From: Eledone cirrhosa
Taxonomy: Eukaryota > Mollusca > Cephalopoda > Octopoda > Eledonidae
Assembly: GCA_964016885.1 (NCBI GenBank)
Contig: OZ024740.1
Location: forward strand, 8,328,450 to 8,392,449
DNA length: 64,000 nucleotides
Reading direction: 5' to 3'
The notes below the pieces were generated by a model that was not told the origin of the DNA, did no database searches, and saw nothing but the letters and a program-made list of their open reading frames with translations. Of the stretch, positions 38,497 through 51,000 are shown in pieces. Positions within the stretch are counted from its first letter, which is position 1, and every line of letters begins with the position of its first letter. The translations under genes were made by a program, and so were the position numbers.

Positions 38497-41400
38497 ATGA
38501 ATGTAGGTACCTTAAAGGGTCGCTCTAACGAGGTTGTAGAAATGCTTGAACGTAAGGAGGTCGATGTTTGTTGTATTCAAGAGACCAGGTGGAGGGGAGG
38601 GTCGGCTAGATTCATCGTGGGTAAAGAACGATGCTATAAGCTTTTCTGGGTGGGAAATGACAATGGGTTGGGTGGGGTAGGAATCATGGTAGCAGAAAAG
38701 TGGGCAGATAAGATAATAGACGTAAATAGAGTGAACGACAGAATAATTAAAATAAGACTTGTCCTCAATAAAACTACGGTGACAGTAATATCTGCGTACG
38801 CACCCCAATCCGGACTGCCCCGCGCTATAAAAGACAAATTCTACGAGACACTGATGCTCGCTACCTCCCAAATAACCGACAGTGACTATATAGTTATTGC
38901 AGGCGACCTAAATGGTCACGTTGGACAACATTGTGACGGCTATGACGGAATCCATGGAGGCTATGGGTTCGGTACTAGAAATGAGGAAGGCTCCAGAATC
39001 CTGGAATTCTGCGACGCAAATAACTTAACTATCTGTAACACTAACTTCAAAAAACGAGACAATCACTTGATCACCTATAGATCGGGGGAACACACAAGCC
39101 AGGTAGATTATATCCTTACCAGAAGACGTGACAGAGTGTCTGTTGTTAACACTAAATCCCACCCCCATGAAGAATTCACCTCCCAACATAGACTGATAAT
39201 TAGCGACCTCATAGTCAGGACGAGACGTACTAGACAGCGGAAGAGGACTATCCTCAGGAGAAAAATATGGAAGCTAAAGGACCCCATAGCCAGAAATAAA
39301 TTTCAAAGCATATTACTTGACGCTTTCGACAGTAAGGAAGAGCAATTAGAGTCGTATAATATAGAGGAACAGTGGGAATTCCTGAGAGCAAACCTGCTGA
39401 CGGCAGCAGACGAAGTCTGTGGCTGGAGCAGGCCTGTAGGTAGGAGGAGAGTAACATGGTGGTGGAACAGTAAGGTGGAGGAGTCAATTAAGGCCAAAAA
39501 GCAGGCTTGGAAAGTATGGCGGGATGGGGGAAGTAGAGAAGACTATCAAGTGGCCAGGAGGGAAGCTAGGAGACAAGTGTACTTCGCAAGAAGGGAAGCA
39601 GAGGAAAGAAAGTTCAAGCATGTTCTACAACGTGAGGACCAAAAACGTGAGGTGTTCAGGATTGCCAGGCAATGTGTCAAGGAAAACCGTGATATTGTCG
39701 GGGAGAAGTGTGTACTTAACGATGATGGCATACTTGCCATCACCGACGCTGATAAGAAGGTAGCTTGGAAGTGTCACTACGAAAGGCTTCTAAATGAGGA
39801 GAACAAATGGGAGAAAGACAGTCTCCCCCAGATCGATCCAATAGAGGGACCAGCAGTGTTAGTTGAAGGTAGTATAATAAGTAAGGCAATCAAAGATATG
39901 AAGACGGGTAAGGCGGCTGGGCCTTCGGAAATAGTTGCTGAGATGCTGAAGGCATCTGGTTCGGTGGGACACACCATGGTCACCCGGATAGTTAACCAAG
40001 TCGTACAGAATGGGGTTGTTCCGAAGGAATGGCGTAGCAGCATCATCGTTAACTGCTATAAGGGAAAAGGAGATGCCCTAGATAGGAGTAACTATAGAGG
40101 CATTAAATTAATCGACCAGGTCATGAAGGTCACGGAAAAAGTAATAGCGCAACTAATCAGAGAGAGAATTGATCTAGATGAAATGCAGTTCGGGTTTGTG
40201 TCAGGCAAAAGTACCACAGACGCTCTTTTCATTGTACGACAACTACAGGAGAAGTACCTAGCTAAAAGTAAACCCCTATACTTAGCTTTCGTCGACTTGG
40301 AGAAAGCCTTCGACAGAGTCCCCCGTTCCATTATCTGGTGGTCTCTTAGAAAACTAGGTGTTGACGAATGGCTTGTGAGAGCTATACAAGCCATGTATAA
40401 AGAAACAGTCAGTAAGGTTAGAATTAACAACGAATATAGTGAAGAGTTTAGCGTAAAAGTTGGTGTCCATCAGGGCTCTGTTCTTAGCCCCCTACTATTT
40501 ATTATTGCCCTTCAGGCTATAACAGAGGAGTTCAAGACCGGCTGCCCATGGGAACTCCTATACGCAGATGATCTAACGCTCATAGCTGAATCAATGACCG
40601 AACTAGAGAAGAAATTCCAAACGTGGAAGCACGGCCTAGAATCAAAAGGCCTTAAAATTAACCTGGCTAAGACTAAAGTTCTAGTTTGTAGGAAAGAAAA
40701 TAAGGCGGCGGTCCCATCGGGGAAATGGCCATGCTCAGTGTGTAGGAAAGGCGTAGGTAGAAACTCCATTTTATGTCCCAAATGCAAAGTATGGGTGCAT
40801 AAAAGATGTAGTGGGATCACAGGTAAGCTAACTAAGAACATAGATTTTACATGTGGCCGGTGCTCTGGTGCAATAAGTAGCAGCAAGTGCCCACAAAATA
40901 CTAGCTCCTTCAACTGCGCAGAGGGTTCTATAGAAATAGTGGACAGCTTCCGTTATCTGGGTGACAAAATCAGCAGTGGGGGAGGGTGCTCTGAAAGTAC
41001 AGTAGCTAGAGTCAGAACTGGATGGAAAAAGTTCAGAGAGCTTATACCACTATTAGCCGCTAGAGGTTCTCCCTAAAAATGAAAGGCAGGTTATACGATG
41101 CCTGCATACGAACAGCAATGCTGCATGGCAGTGAGACCTGGGCATTGTGTGCAGAGGATATACGCAGACTAGAGAGGAACGAAGCTTGCATGCTCCGCTG
41201 GATGTGCAATAGTAATATACGTGAACGGCAAAGCATAAACGAACTAAGGAAAAAATTAGAAATAAGAGGGATCAGATGTTGTTTACTCGAGAGAAGGCTA
41301 CGTTGGTACGGTCACGTGATGCGCATGAAAGACGACAGCTGTATAACAAAGTGCAGGGCAATAAAGATAGACGGTAGCCACGGAGTAGGCAGACCCAGAA

Positions 41401-41516
41401 AAACATGGGACGAGCTGATAAATTCCGACCTCACACGCCTACACCTCTCCAAGACAATGTCACTGGACCGAGACTTTTGGTGGTACTCAGTAATAGAGAA
41501 GACCCGCCTTACCTAA
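38497..41516 (+). pseudogene. LINE endonuclease-reverse transcriptase, one 1-bp deletion
   Basis: Encodes the element's replication protein: an endonuclease that nicks the target and a reverse transcriptase that copies RNA onto it. Residues 1-~235 are an AP-type endonuclease (MNVGT, QETRW with E29, SAYAP, GDLNGH with D137/N139, QVDYIL with D204, SQH with H231). About 460-740 is the reverse transcriptase, with AFVDLEKAFD (D600), GVHQGSVLSPLLF (~656-668) and YADD (689-692). Residues 746-789 form a Cys/His cluster (CSVC...CPKC...HKRC...CGRC) resembling a zinc-binding insert. The frame stops at TAA 41074-41076. Comparison with the copy at 55812-58997 shows one base missing around 41064-41066 (GGTTCTCC against GGCTTCTCC); the remainder (41079-41516), including RLRWYGHVMRM, continues in another frame. 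Otherwise no stops. I start at the first Met; translation could begin slightly upstream. Confidence 0.9.
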
Positions 41517-42000
41517 ATACAAAGTAAAAACCTACTACAGTCAGTAGGCATCTCTATCAAAACACACCCCCGTCCCACCACCTCCACCCCACCCACACCG
41601 GCCCTTTCAATGTAAAGTTATGTTGGTCCCACAACATCCAGGCCGAAACAAATGAGATCGTGTAGGTGTCACGATAAAAAACACACAGTCCACGCTGTAA
41701 ATGTGGCCGTGTAGGCAACACGGTAAAAACCTCCCAGCCCCACACTGTAAATGTGGTTGGTGTTAGGAAGGGCATCCAGCTGTAGAAAACCCGCCAGACA
41801 GTCCACGCTGTAATGTGGCCGTGTAGGCAACACGGTAAAAACCTCCCATCCCCACACTGTAAATGTGGTTGGTGTTAGGAAGGGCATCCAACTGTAGAAA
41901 ACCCGCCAGACAGTCCTATGCGAGCAAGACAACCACTCTTGCCTCAAGTGGGAAAACCCCCGTCCAAACCCATGCAAGCGTGGAACACGGACGCTAAACC
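41517..42000 (+). other. LINE-1 copy 3' UTR with modular tail and 113-bp duplication
   Basis: After a C/A-rich stretch (41560-41620), the tail consists of ~49-bp modules beginning with a CGTG-N7-CACG stem-loop (from 41659, 41708 and 41820), followed by A-rich sequence and CACNCTGTAAATGTGG. The segment 41686-41798 is repeated at 41799-41910 (about 113 bp), so the terminal TTGGTGTTAGGAAGGGCATC block occurs twice. The final unique part runs from TATGCGAGCAAG to ACGGACGCTAAACC. Confidence 0.8.
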
Positions 42001-42023
42001 TGATGATGATGATGATGATGATG
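42001..42023 (+). repeat. (GAT)n 3' terminus of the LINE-1 copy
   Basis: Trinucleotide run directly followed by satellite ATATCAGTTTCG. Confidence 0.9.
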
Positions 42024-45000
42024 ATATCAGTTTCGATTGGTATGTCAGTTTCGATTGGTATATCAGTTTCGATTGGTATGTCAATTTCAATTAGTATATC
42101 AGTTTCTATTGTTATATCAGTTTCGATTGGTATGTCAGTTTCGATTAGTATATCAGTTTCTTTAGGTATGTCAATTTCTATTGGTATATCTGTTTCGATT
42201 GGTATATCAGTTTCTATTGGTATATCAGTTTCCATTGACATATCAGTTTCGATTAGTATGTCAGTTTCTACTGGTATGTCAGTTTCGATTAGTATATCAG
42301 TTTCTATTGGTGTGTCAGTTTCTATTGGTATATCAGTTTCGATTGGTATATCAGTTTCGATTAGTATGTCAGTTTCTATTGGTATGTTAGTTTGGATTAG
42401 TATATCAGTTTCTATGGGTATATCAGTTTCGATTGGTATGTCAGTTTCAATTGGTATATCAGTTTCTATTGGTATGTCAGTTTTGATTGGTATATCAGTT
42501 TCGATTGGTATGTCAGTTTCGATTGGTATGTCAGTTTCGATTGGTATATCAGTTCCGATTGGTATGTCAGTTTCGATTGGTATGTCAGTTTCGATTGGTA
42601 TTTCAGTTTCGATTGGTATGTCAGTTTCGATTGGTATGTCAATTTCGATTGGTATATCAGTTTCTATTGGTATGTCAGTTTCGAGTGGTATGTCAGTTTC
42701 TATTGGTATATCAGTTTTGATTGATATATCAGTTTCGATTAGTATGTCAGTTTCTACTGGTATGTCAGTTTCGATTAGTATATCAGTTTCTAATGGTATG
42801 TCAGTTTCTATTAGTATATCAGATTCGATTGGTATATCACTTTCGATTAGTATGTCAGTTTCTATTGGTATATCAGTTTCGATTGGTATGTCAGTTTCGA
42901 TTAGTATATCAGTTTCTATAGGTATGTCAGTTTCTATTGTTATATCAGTTTCGATTGGTATATAAGTTTAGATTAGTATGTCAGTTTCTATTGGTATATC
43001 AGTTTCGATTGGTATATTAGTTTCGATTAGTATATCAGTTTCTATAGGTATGTTAGTTTCTATTGGTATATCAGTTTCGACTGGTATATCAGTTTGGATT
43101 AGTATGTCAGTTTCGATTGTTATGTCAGTTTCGATTTGTATATCAGTTCCGATTGGTATGTCAGTCTCGATTGGTATGTCAGTTTCGATTGGTATATCAG
43201 TTTTGATTGGTATGTCAGTTTCAATTGGTATGTCAATTTCGATTGGTATATCAGTTTCTATAGGTATGTCAGTTTCGATTAGTATATCAATTTCTATTGG
43301 TATGTCAGTTTCGATTAGTATATCAGTTTCTATTGGTATGTCAGTTTCTATTGGTATATCAGCTTCGATTGGTATATCAGTTTCGATTAGTATGTCAGTT
43401 TCTAATGGTATGTCAGTTTTGATTATTATATCAGTTTATATTGGTATATCAGTTTCAATTGGTATCTCAGTTTCTATTGTTATATCAGTTTCTATTGGTA
43501 TGTCAGTTTCGATAGTTATGTCAGTTTCCATTGGTATATCAGTTTCGATTGGTATGTAAGTTTCTATTGGTATGTCAGTTTCGATTGGTATATCAGTTTC
43601 GATTGGTATGTCAGTTTCTATTGTTATATCAGTTTCTATTTGTATGTCAATTAGGATAGGTATGTCAGTTTCTATTGGTATATCAGTTTCGATTGGTATG
43701 TTAGTTTCTATTGATATGTCAGTTTTGATTGGTATATCAGTTTCTATTGGTATGACAGTTTTGATTGGTATATCAGTTTCGATTGGTATGTCAGTTTCGA
43801 TTGGTATGTCAGTTTCGATTGGTATATCAGTTCCGATTGGTATGTCAGTTTCGATTGGTATGTCAGTTTCCATTGGTATGTCAGTTTCAATTGGTATGTC
43901 AATTTCGATGTGTATATCAGTTTGTATTAGTATGTTAGTTTCTATTGGAATATCAGTTTCGATTGGTATATCTGTTTCGATTAGTATGTCAGTTTCTATT
44001 TGTATGTTAGTTTCGATTAGTTTATCAGTTTCTATTGGTATGTCAGTTTCTATTGATATGTCAGTTTCGATTGGTATATCAGTTTCTATTGGTATGTCAG
44101 TTTCGATTGGTATGTCAGTTTCGATTGGTATGTGAGTTTCGATTGGTATGTCAATTTCAATTGGTATATCAGTCTCGATTGGTATGTCAGTTTCTACTGG
44201 TATGTCAGTTTCGATTAGTATATCAGTTTCGATTAGTATATCAGTTTCGAATGGTATGTCAGTTTCTATTGGTATATCAGATTCAATTGGTATATCACTT
44301 TCGATTAGTATGTCAGTTTCTATTGGTATGTCAGTTTTGATTGGTATATCAGTTTCAATTAGTATGTCATTTTCGATTGGTATGTCAGTTTCGATTGGTT
44401 TATCAGTTCCGATTGGTATGTAAGTTTTGATTGGTATGTCAGTTTCGATTGGGATGTCAGTTTCGATTAGTATATCAGTTTCTATTGGTATGTCAGTTTC
44501 GATTGGTTTATCAATTTCGATTTGTATATCAGTTCCTATTGCTATATCAGTTTCTATTGGTATGTCAGTTTCAATTGGTATGTAAGTTTCGATTGGTATA
44601 TCAGTTTCGATTGGTATGTCAGTTTCGATTGGTATATCAGTTTCGATTGGTATGTCAATTTCAATTAGTATGTCAGTTTCTATTGGTATATCAGTTTCGA
44701 TTGGTATGTCAGTTTTGATTAGTATATCAGTTTCTATAGGTATGTCAGTTTCTATTGTTATATCAGTTTCGATTGGTATATCTGTTTCGATGGTATGTCA
44801 GTTTCGATTGGTATATCAGTTTCTATTGGTATATCAGTTTCGATTAATATATCAGTTTCTATTGCTATGTCAGTTTCTATTGGTATGTCAGTTTCGATTG
44901 GTATGTCAGTTTCTATTGGTATGTCAATTTCGATTGGTATATAAGTTTAGATTAGTATGTCAGTTTCTATTGGTATATCAGTTTCGATTGGTATATTAGT

Positions 45001-48000
45001 TTCGATTAGTATATCAGTTTCTATAGGTATGTTAGTTTCTATTGGTATATCAGTTCCGACTGGTATATCAGTTTCGATTGGTATATCAGTTTCGATTGGT
45101 ATATCAGCTTCGATTAGTATCTCAATTTCTATTGGTATGTCAGTTTCGATTAGTATATCAGTTTCTATTGGTATGTCAGTTTCTATTGGTATATCAGCTT
45201 CGATTGGTATGTCAGTTTCGATTAGTATATCAGTTTATATTGGTATATCAGTTTCGATTGGTATCTCAGTTTCTATTGTTATATCAGTTTCTATTGGTAT
45301 GTCAGTTTCGATAGGTATGTCAGTTTCTATTGGTATATCAGTTTCAATTGGTATGTAAGTTTCGATTGATGTATCAGTTTCGATTGGTATGTCAGTTTCG
45401 ATTGGTATATCAGTTTCGATTGGTATATCAGTTTCGATTTGTATGTCAGTTTCGATTAGTATATCAGTTTCGATTAGTATGTCAGTTACTACTGGTATGT
45501 CAGTTTTGATTAGTATATCAGTTTCTATCGGTATGTCAGTTTCTATTGGTGTATCAGTTTCGATTGGTATATCAGTTTCGATTAGTATCTCAGTTTCTAT
45601 TGGTATGTTAGTTTCCATTAGTATATCAGTTTCTATTGGTATGTCAGTTTCGATCAGTATGTCAGTTTCTATTGATATATCAGTTTCGATTGGTATATCA
45701 GTTTCGATTGGTATATCAGTTTCGATTGGTATGTCAGTTTCTATTGGTATATCAATTTCTATTGGTATGTCAGTTTTGATTGGTATATCAGTTTCGATTG
45801 GTATGTGAGTTTCGATTGGTATGTCAGTTTCGGTTGGTATATCAGTTCCGATTGGTATGTCAGTTTCGATTGGTATGTCAGTTTCGATTGGTATGTCAGT
45901 TTCGATTGGTATGTCAATTTCGATTGGTATATCAGTTTCTATTTGTATGTCAGTTTCGAGTGGTATGTCAGTTTCTATTGGTATATTAGTTTCGATTGAT
46001 ATATCAGTTTCGATTAGTATGTCAGTTTCTACTGGTATGTCAGTTTCGATTAGTATATCAGTTTCGATTAGTATATCAGTTTCGAATGGTATGTCAGTTT
46101 CTATTGGTATGTCAGTTTTGATTGGTATATCAGTTTCAATTAGTATGTCAGTTTCGATTGGTATGTCAGTTTCGATTGGTTTATCAGTTCCGATTGGTAT
46201 GTAAGTTTTGATTGGTATGTCAGTTTCGATTAGGATGTCAGTTTCGATTAGTATATCAGTTTCTATTGGTATGTCAGTTTCGATTGGTTTATCAATTTCG
46301 ATTTGTATATCAGTTCCTATTGCTATATCAGTTTCCATTGGTATGTCAGTTTCAATTGGTATGTAAGTTTCGATTGGTATATCAGTTTCGATTGGTATAT
46401 CAGTTTCTATTGGTATGTCAGTTTCTAATGGTATATCAGTTTCGATTGGTATATCAGTTTTGATTAGTATGTCAGTTTCTATTGGTATGTTAGTTTCGAT
46501 TAGTATATCAGTTTCTATTGGTATGTCAGGTTCGATTGGTATGTCAGTTTCTATTGATATATCAGTTTCGATTGGTATGTCAGTTTCTATTGGTATATCA
46601 GTTTCTATTGGTATGTCAGTTTTGATTGGTATATCAGTTTCGATTGGTATGTCAGTTTCGATTGGTATGTCAGTTTCGATTGGTATATCAGTTCCGATTG
46701 GTATGTCAGTTTCGATTGGTATGTCAGTTTCGATTGGAATATCAGTTTCGATTGGTATGTCAGTTTCGATTGGTATGTCAATTTCGATTGGTATATCAGT
46801 TTCTATTGGTATGTCAGTTTCGAGTGGTATGTCAGTTTCTATTGGTATATCAGTTTCGATTTGTATATCAGTTCCTATTGCTATATCTGTTTCTATTGGT
46901 ATGTCAGTTTCAATTGGTATGTCAGTTTCGATTGGATTGTCAGTTTCGATTGGTTTATCAGTTCCGATTGGTATGTAAGTTTTAATTGGTATGTCAGTTT
47001 CGATTGGTATATCAGTTTCGATTGGTATATCAGTTTCTATTGGTATGTCAGGTTCTATTGTTATATCAGTTTCGATTGGTATATCAGCTTCGATTAGTAT
47101 ATCAATTTCTATTGGTATGTCAGTTTCGATTAGTATATCAGTTTCTATTGGTATGTCAGTTTCTATTGGTATATCCGCTTCGATTGGTATATCAGTTTCG
47201 ATTAGTATGTCAGTTTCTAATTGTATGTCAGTTTCGATTAGTATATCAGTTTATATTGGTATATCAGTTTCGATTAGTATGTCAGTTTCTAATTGTATGT
47301 CAGTTTCGATTAGTATATCAGTTTATATTGGTATATCAGTTTCGATTGGTATCTCAGTTTCTATTGTTATATCAGTTTCTATTGGTATGTCAGTTTCGAT
47401 AGGTATGTCAGTTTCGATTGGGATGTCAGTTTCGATTAGTATATCAGTTTCTATTGGTATGTCAGTTTCGATTGGTTTATCAATTTCGATTTGTATATCA
47501 GTTCCTATTGCTATATCAGTTTCCATTGGTATGTCAGTTTCAATTGGTATGTAAGTTTCGATTGGTATATCATTTTCGATTGGTATATCAGTTTCTATTG
47601 GTATGTCAGTTTCTAATGGTATATCAGTTTCGATTGGTATATCAGTTTCGATTAGTATGTCAGTTTCTATTGGTATGTTAGTTTCGATTAGTATATCAGT
47701 TTCTATTGGTATGTCAGGTTCGATTGGTATGTCAGTTTCTATTGATATATCAGTTTCGATTGGTATGTCAGTTTCTATTGGTATATCAGTTTCTATTGGT
47801 ATGTCAGTTTTGATTGGTATATCAGTTTCGATTGGTATGTCAGTTTCGATTGGTATGTCAGTTTCGATTGGTATATCAGTTCCGATTGGTATGTCAGTTT
47901 CGATTGGTATGTCAGTTTCGATTGGTATATCAGTTTCGATTGGTATGTCAGTTTCAATTGGTATGTCAATTTCGATTGGTATATCAGTTTCTATTGGTAT

Positions 48001-51000
48001 GTCAGTTTCGAGTGGTATGTCAGTTTCTATTGGTATATCAGTTTCGATTTGTATATCAGTTCCTATTGCTATATCTGTTTCTATTGGTATGTCAGTTTCA
48101 ATTGGTATGTCAGTTTCGATTGGATTGTCAGTTTCGATTGGTTTATCAGTTCCGATTGGTATGTAAGTTTTAATTGGTATGTCAGTTTCGATTGGTATAT
48201 CAGTTTCGATTGGTATATCAGTTTCTATTGGTATGTCAGGTTCTATTGTTATATCAGTTTCGATTGGTATATCAGCTTCGATTAGTATATCAATTTCTAT
48301 TGGTATGTCAGTTTCGATTAGTATATCAGTTTCTATTGGTATGTCAGTTTCTATTGGTATATCCGCTTCGATTGGTATATCAGTTTCGATTAGTATGTCA
48401 GTTTCTAATTGTATGTCAGTTTCGATTAGTATATCAGTTTATATTGGTATATCAGTTTCGATTAGTATGTCAGTTTCTAATTGTATGTCAGTTTCGATTA
48501 GTATATCAGTTTATATTGGTATATCAGTTTCGATTGGTATCTCAGTTTCTATTGTTATATCAGTTTCTATTGGTATGTCAGTTTCGATAGGTATGTCAGT
48601 TTGTATTGGTATATCAGTTTCGATTGGTATGTAAGTTTCTATTGGTATGTCAGTTTCGATTGGTATATCAGTTTCGAATGGTATGTCAGTTTCTATTGTT
48701 ATATCAGTTTCTATTTGTATGTCAATTAGGATAGGTATGTTAGTTTCTATTGGTATATCAGTTTCGATTGGTATGTCAGTTTCTATTGGTATGTCAGTTT
48801 CTATTGGTATATCAGTTTCTATTGGTATGTCAGTTTTGATTGGTATATCAGTTTCGATTGGTATGTCAGTTTCGATTGGTATGTCAGTTTCGATTGGTAA
48901 ATCAGTTCCGATTGGTATGTCTGTTTCGATTGGTATGTCAGTTTCGATTGGTATGTCTGTTTCGATTGGTATATCAATTTCGATGTGTATATCAGTTTCT
49001 ATTAATATGTTAGTTTCTATTGGAATATCAGTTTTGATTGGTATATCTGTTTCGATTAGTATTTCAGTTTCGATTGGTATATCAGTTTCTATTGGTATGT
49101 CAGTTTCTATTGGTATGTCAGTTGCTATTGGGATATCAGTTTCGATTGGTATGTCAGTTTTTGATTGGTATATCAGTTTCGATTTGTATATCAGTTCCTA
49201 TTGCTATATCAGTTTCTATTGGTATGTCAGTTTCAATTGGTATGTAAGTTTCGATTGATGTATCAGTTTCGATTGGTATGTCAGTTTTTGATTGGTATAT
49301 CAGTTTCGATTGGTATGTCAATTTCAATTAGTATATCAGTTTCTATTGGTATAACAGTTTCGATTTGTATGTCAGTTTCGAATAGTATATCAGTTTCTAT
49401 AGGTATGTCAATTTCTATTGATATATCAGTTTCTATTGGTATATCAGTTTCGATTGAAATATCAGTTTCGATTAGTATGTCAGTTTCTACTGGTATGTCA
49501 GTTTCGATTAGTATATCAGTTTCTATTGGTATGTCAGTTTCTAATGGTATATCAGTTTCGATTGGTATATCAGTTTCGATTAGTATGTCAGTTTCTATTG
49601 GTATGTTAGTTTCGATTAGTATATCAGTTTCTATTGGTATGTCAGTTTCGATTGGTATGTCAGTTTCTATTGATATATCAGTTTCGATTGGTATGTCAGT
49701 TTCTATTGGTATATCAGTATCTATTGGTATGTCAGTTTTGATTGGTATATCAGTTTCGATTGGTATGTCAGTTTCGATTGGTATGTCAGTTTCAATTGGT
49801 ATATCAGTTCCAATTGGTAGGTCAGTTTCGATTGGTATGTCAGTTTCGATTGGTATATCAGTTTCTATTGGTATGTCAGTTTCGAGTGGTATGTCAGTTT
49901 CTATTGGTATATCAGTTTCGATTTGTATATCAGTTCCTATTGCTATATCTGTTTCTATGGGTATGTCAGTTTCAATTGGTATGTCAGTTTCGATTGGATT
50001 GTCAGTTTCGATTGGTTTATCAGTTCCGATTGGTATGTAAGTTTTGATTGGTATGTCAGTTTCGATTGGTATATCAGTTTCGATTGGTATATCAGTTTCT
50101 ATTGGTATGTCAGTTTCTACTGGTATGTCAGTTTTGATTGGTATATCAGTTTCGATTGGTATGTCAGTTTCGATTGGTATGTCAGTTTCGATTGGCATAT
50201 CAGTTCCGATTGGTATGTCAGTTTCGATTGGTATGTCAGTTTCGATTGGTATGTCAGTTTTGATTGGTATGTCAATTTCGATGTGTATATCAGTTTCTAT
50301 TAGAATGTTAGTTTCTATTGGAATATCAGTTTCGATTGGTATATCTGTTTCGATTAGTATTTCAGTTTCTATTTGTATGTTAGTTTCGATTAGTATATCA
50401 GTTTCAATTGGTATGTCAGTTTCGATCGGTATGTCAGTTTCTATTGATATATCAGTTTCGATTGGTATATCAGTTTCGATTGGTATATCAGTTTCATTGG
50501 TATGTCAGTTTCTATTGGTATATCAGTTTCTATTGGTATGTCAGTTTTGATTGGTATATCAGTTTCGATTGGTATGTCAGTTTCGATTGGTATGTCAGTT
50601 TCGATTGGTATATCAGTTTCGATTGGTATGTCAGTTTCGATTGGTATGTCAATTTCAATTGGTATATCAGTTTCTATTGGTATGTCAGTTTCATCTGGTA
50701 TGTCAGTTTCGATTAGTATATCAGTTTCTATTGGTATGTCAGTTTCGATTTGTATATCAGTTTCGATTTGTATATCAGTTCCTATTGCTATATCTGTTTC
50801 TATTGGTATGTCAGTTTCAATTGGTATGTCAGTTTCGTTTGGATTGTCAGTTTCGATTGGTTTATCAGTTCCGATTGGTATGTAAGTTTTGATTGGTGTG
50901 TCAGTTTCGATTGGTATATCAGTTTCGATTGGTATATCAGTTTCTATTGGTATGTCAGTTTCTATTGGTATGTCAGTTTCTATTGGGATATCAGTTTCGA

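Larger units (their letters stand above)
37718..42023 (+). mobile_element. RTE-like non-LTR retrotransposon, near full length (LINE-1 copy)
   Basis: A 4.3-kb element comprising a 5' region with two tandem monomers (37759-38139), a single long reading frame for endonuclease plus reverse transcriptase (38497-41516, one frameshift), a 3' UTR with a modular tail, and a (GAT)n terminus. It is probably close to complete because sequence extends ~780 bp upstream of the first Met. The left satellite flank ends at CAGTTTCGGTT and the right flank resumes at ATATCAG. It lies exactly at the change from the 2304-bp array to the heterogeneous satellite domain. Clade RTE is inferred from the AP-type endonuclease, the single frame, the C-terminal RLRWYGHVMRM-type region and the trinucleotide tail. 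Confidence 0.88.

Noticed and set aside
38242..38500. Small frames on both strands in the LINE 5' region, as a possible ORF1
   Set aside because: They overlap each other, span a poly-C tract and show no recognisable motif; one ends immediately at the LINE start codon by chance.
40092..40913. Minus-strand frames inside both LINE coding regions (also 57443-58072)
   Set aside because: Shadows of the reverse transcriptase reading frame.
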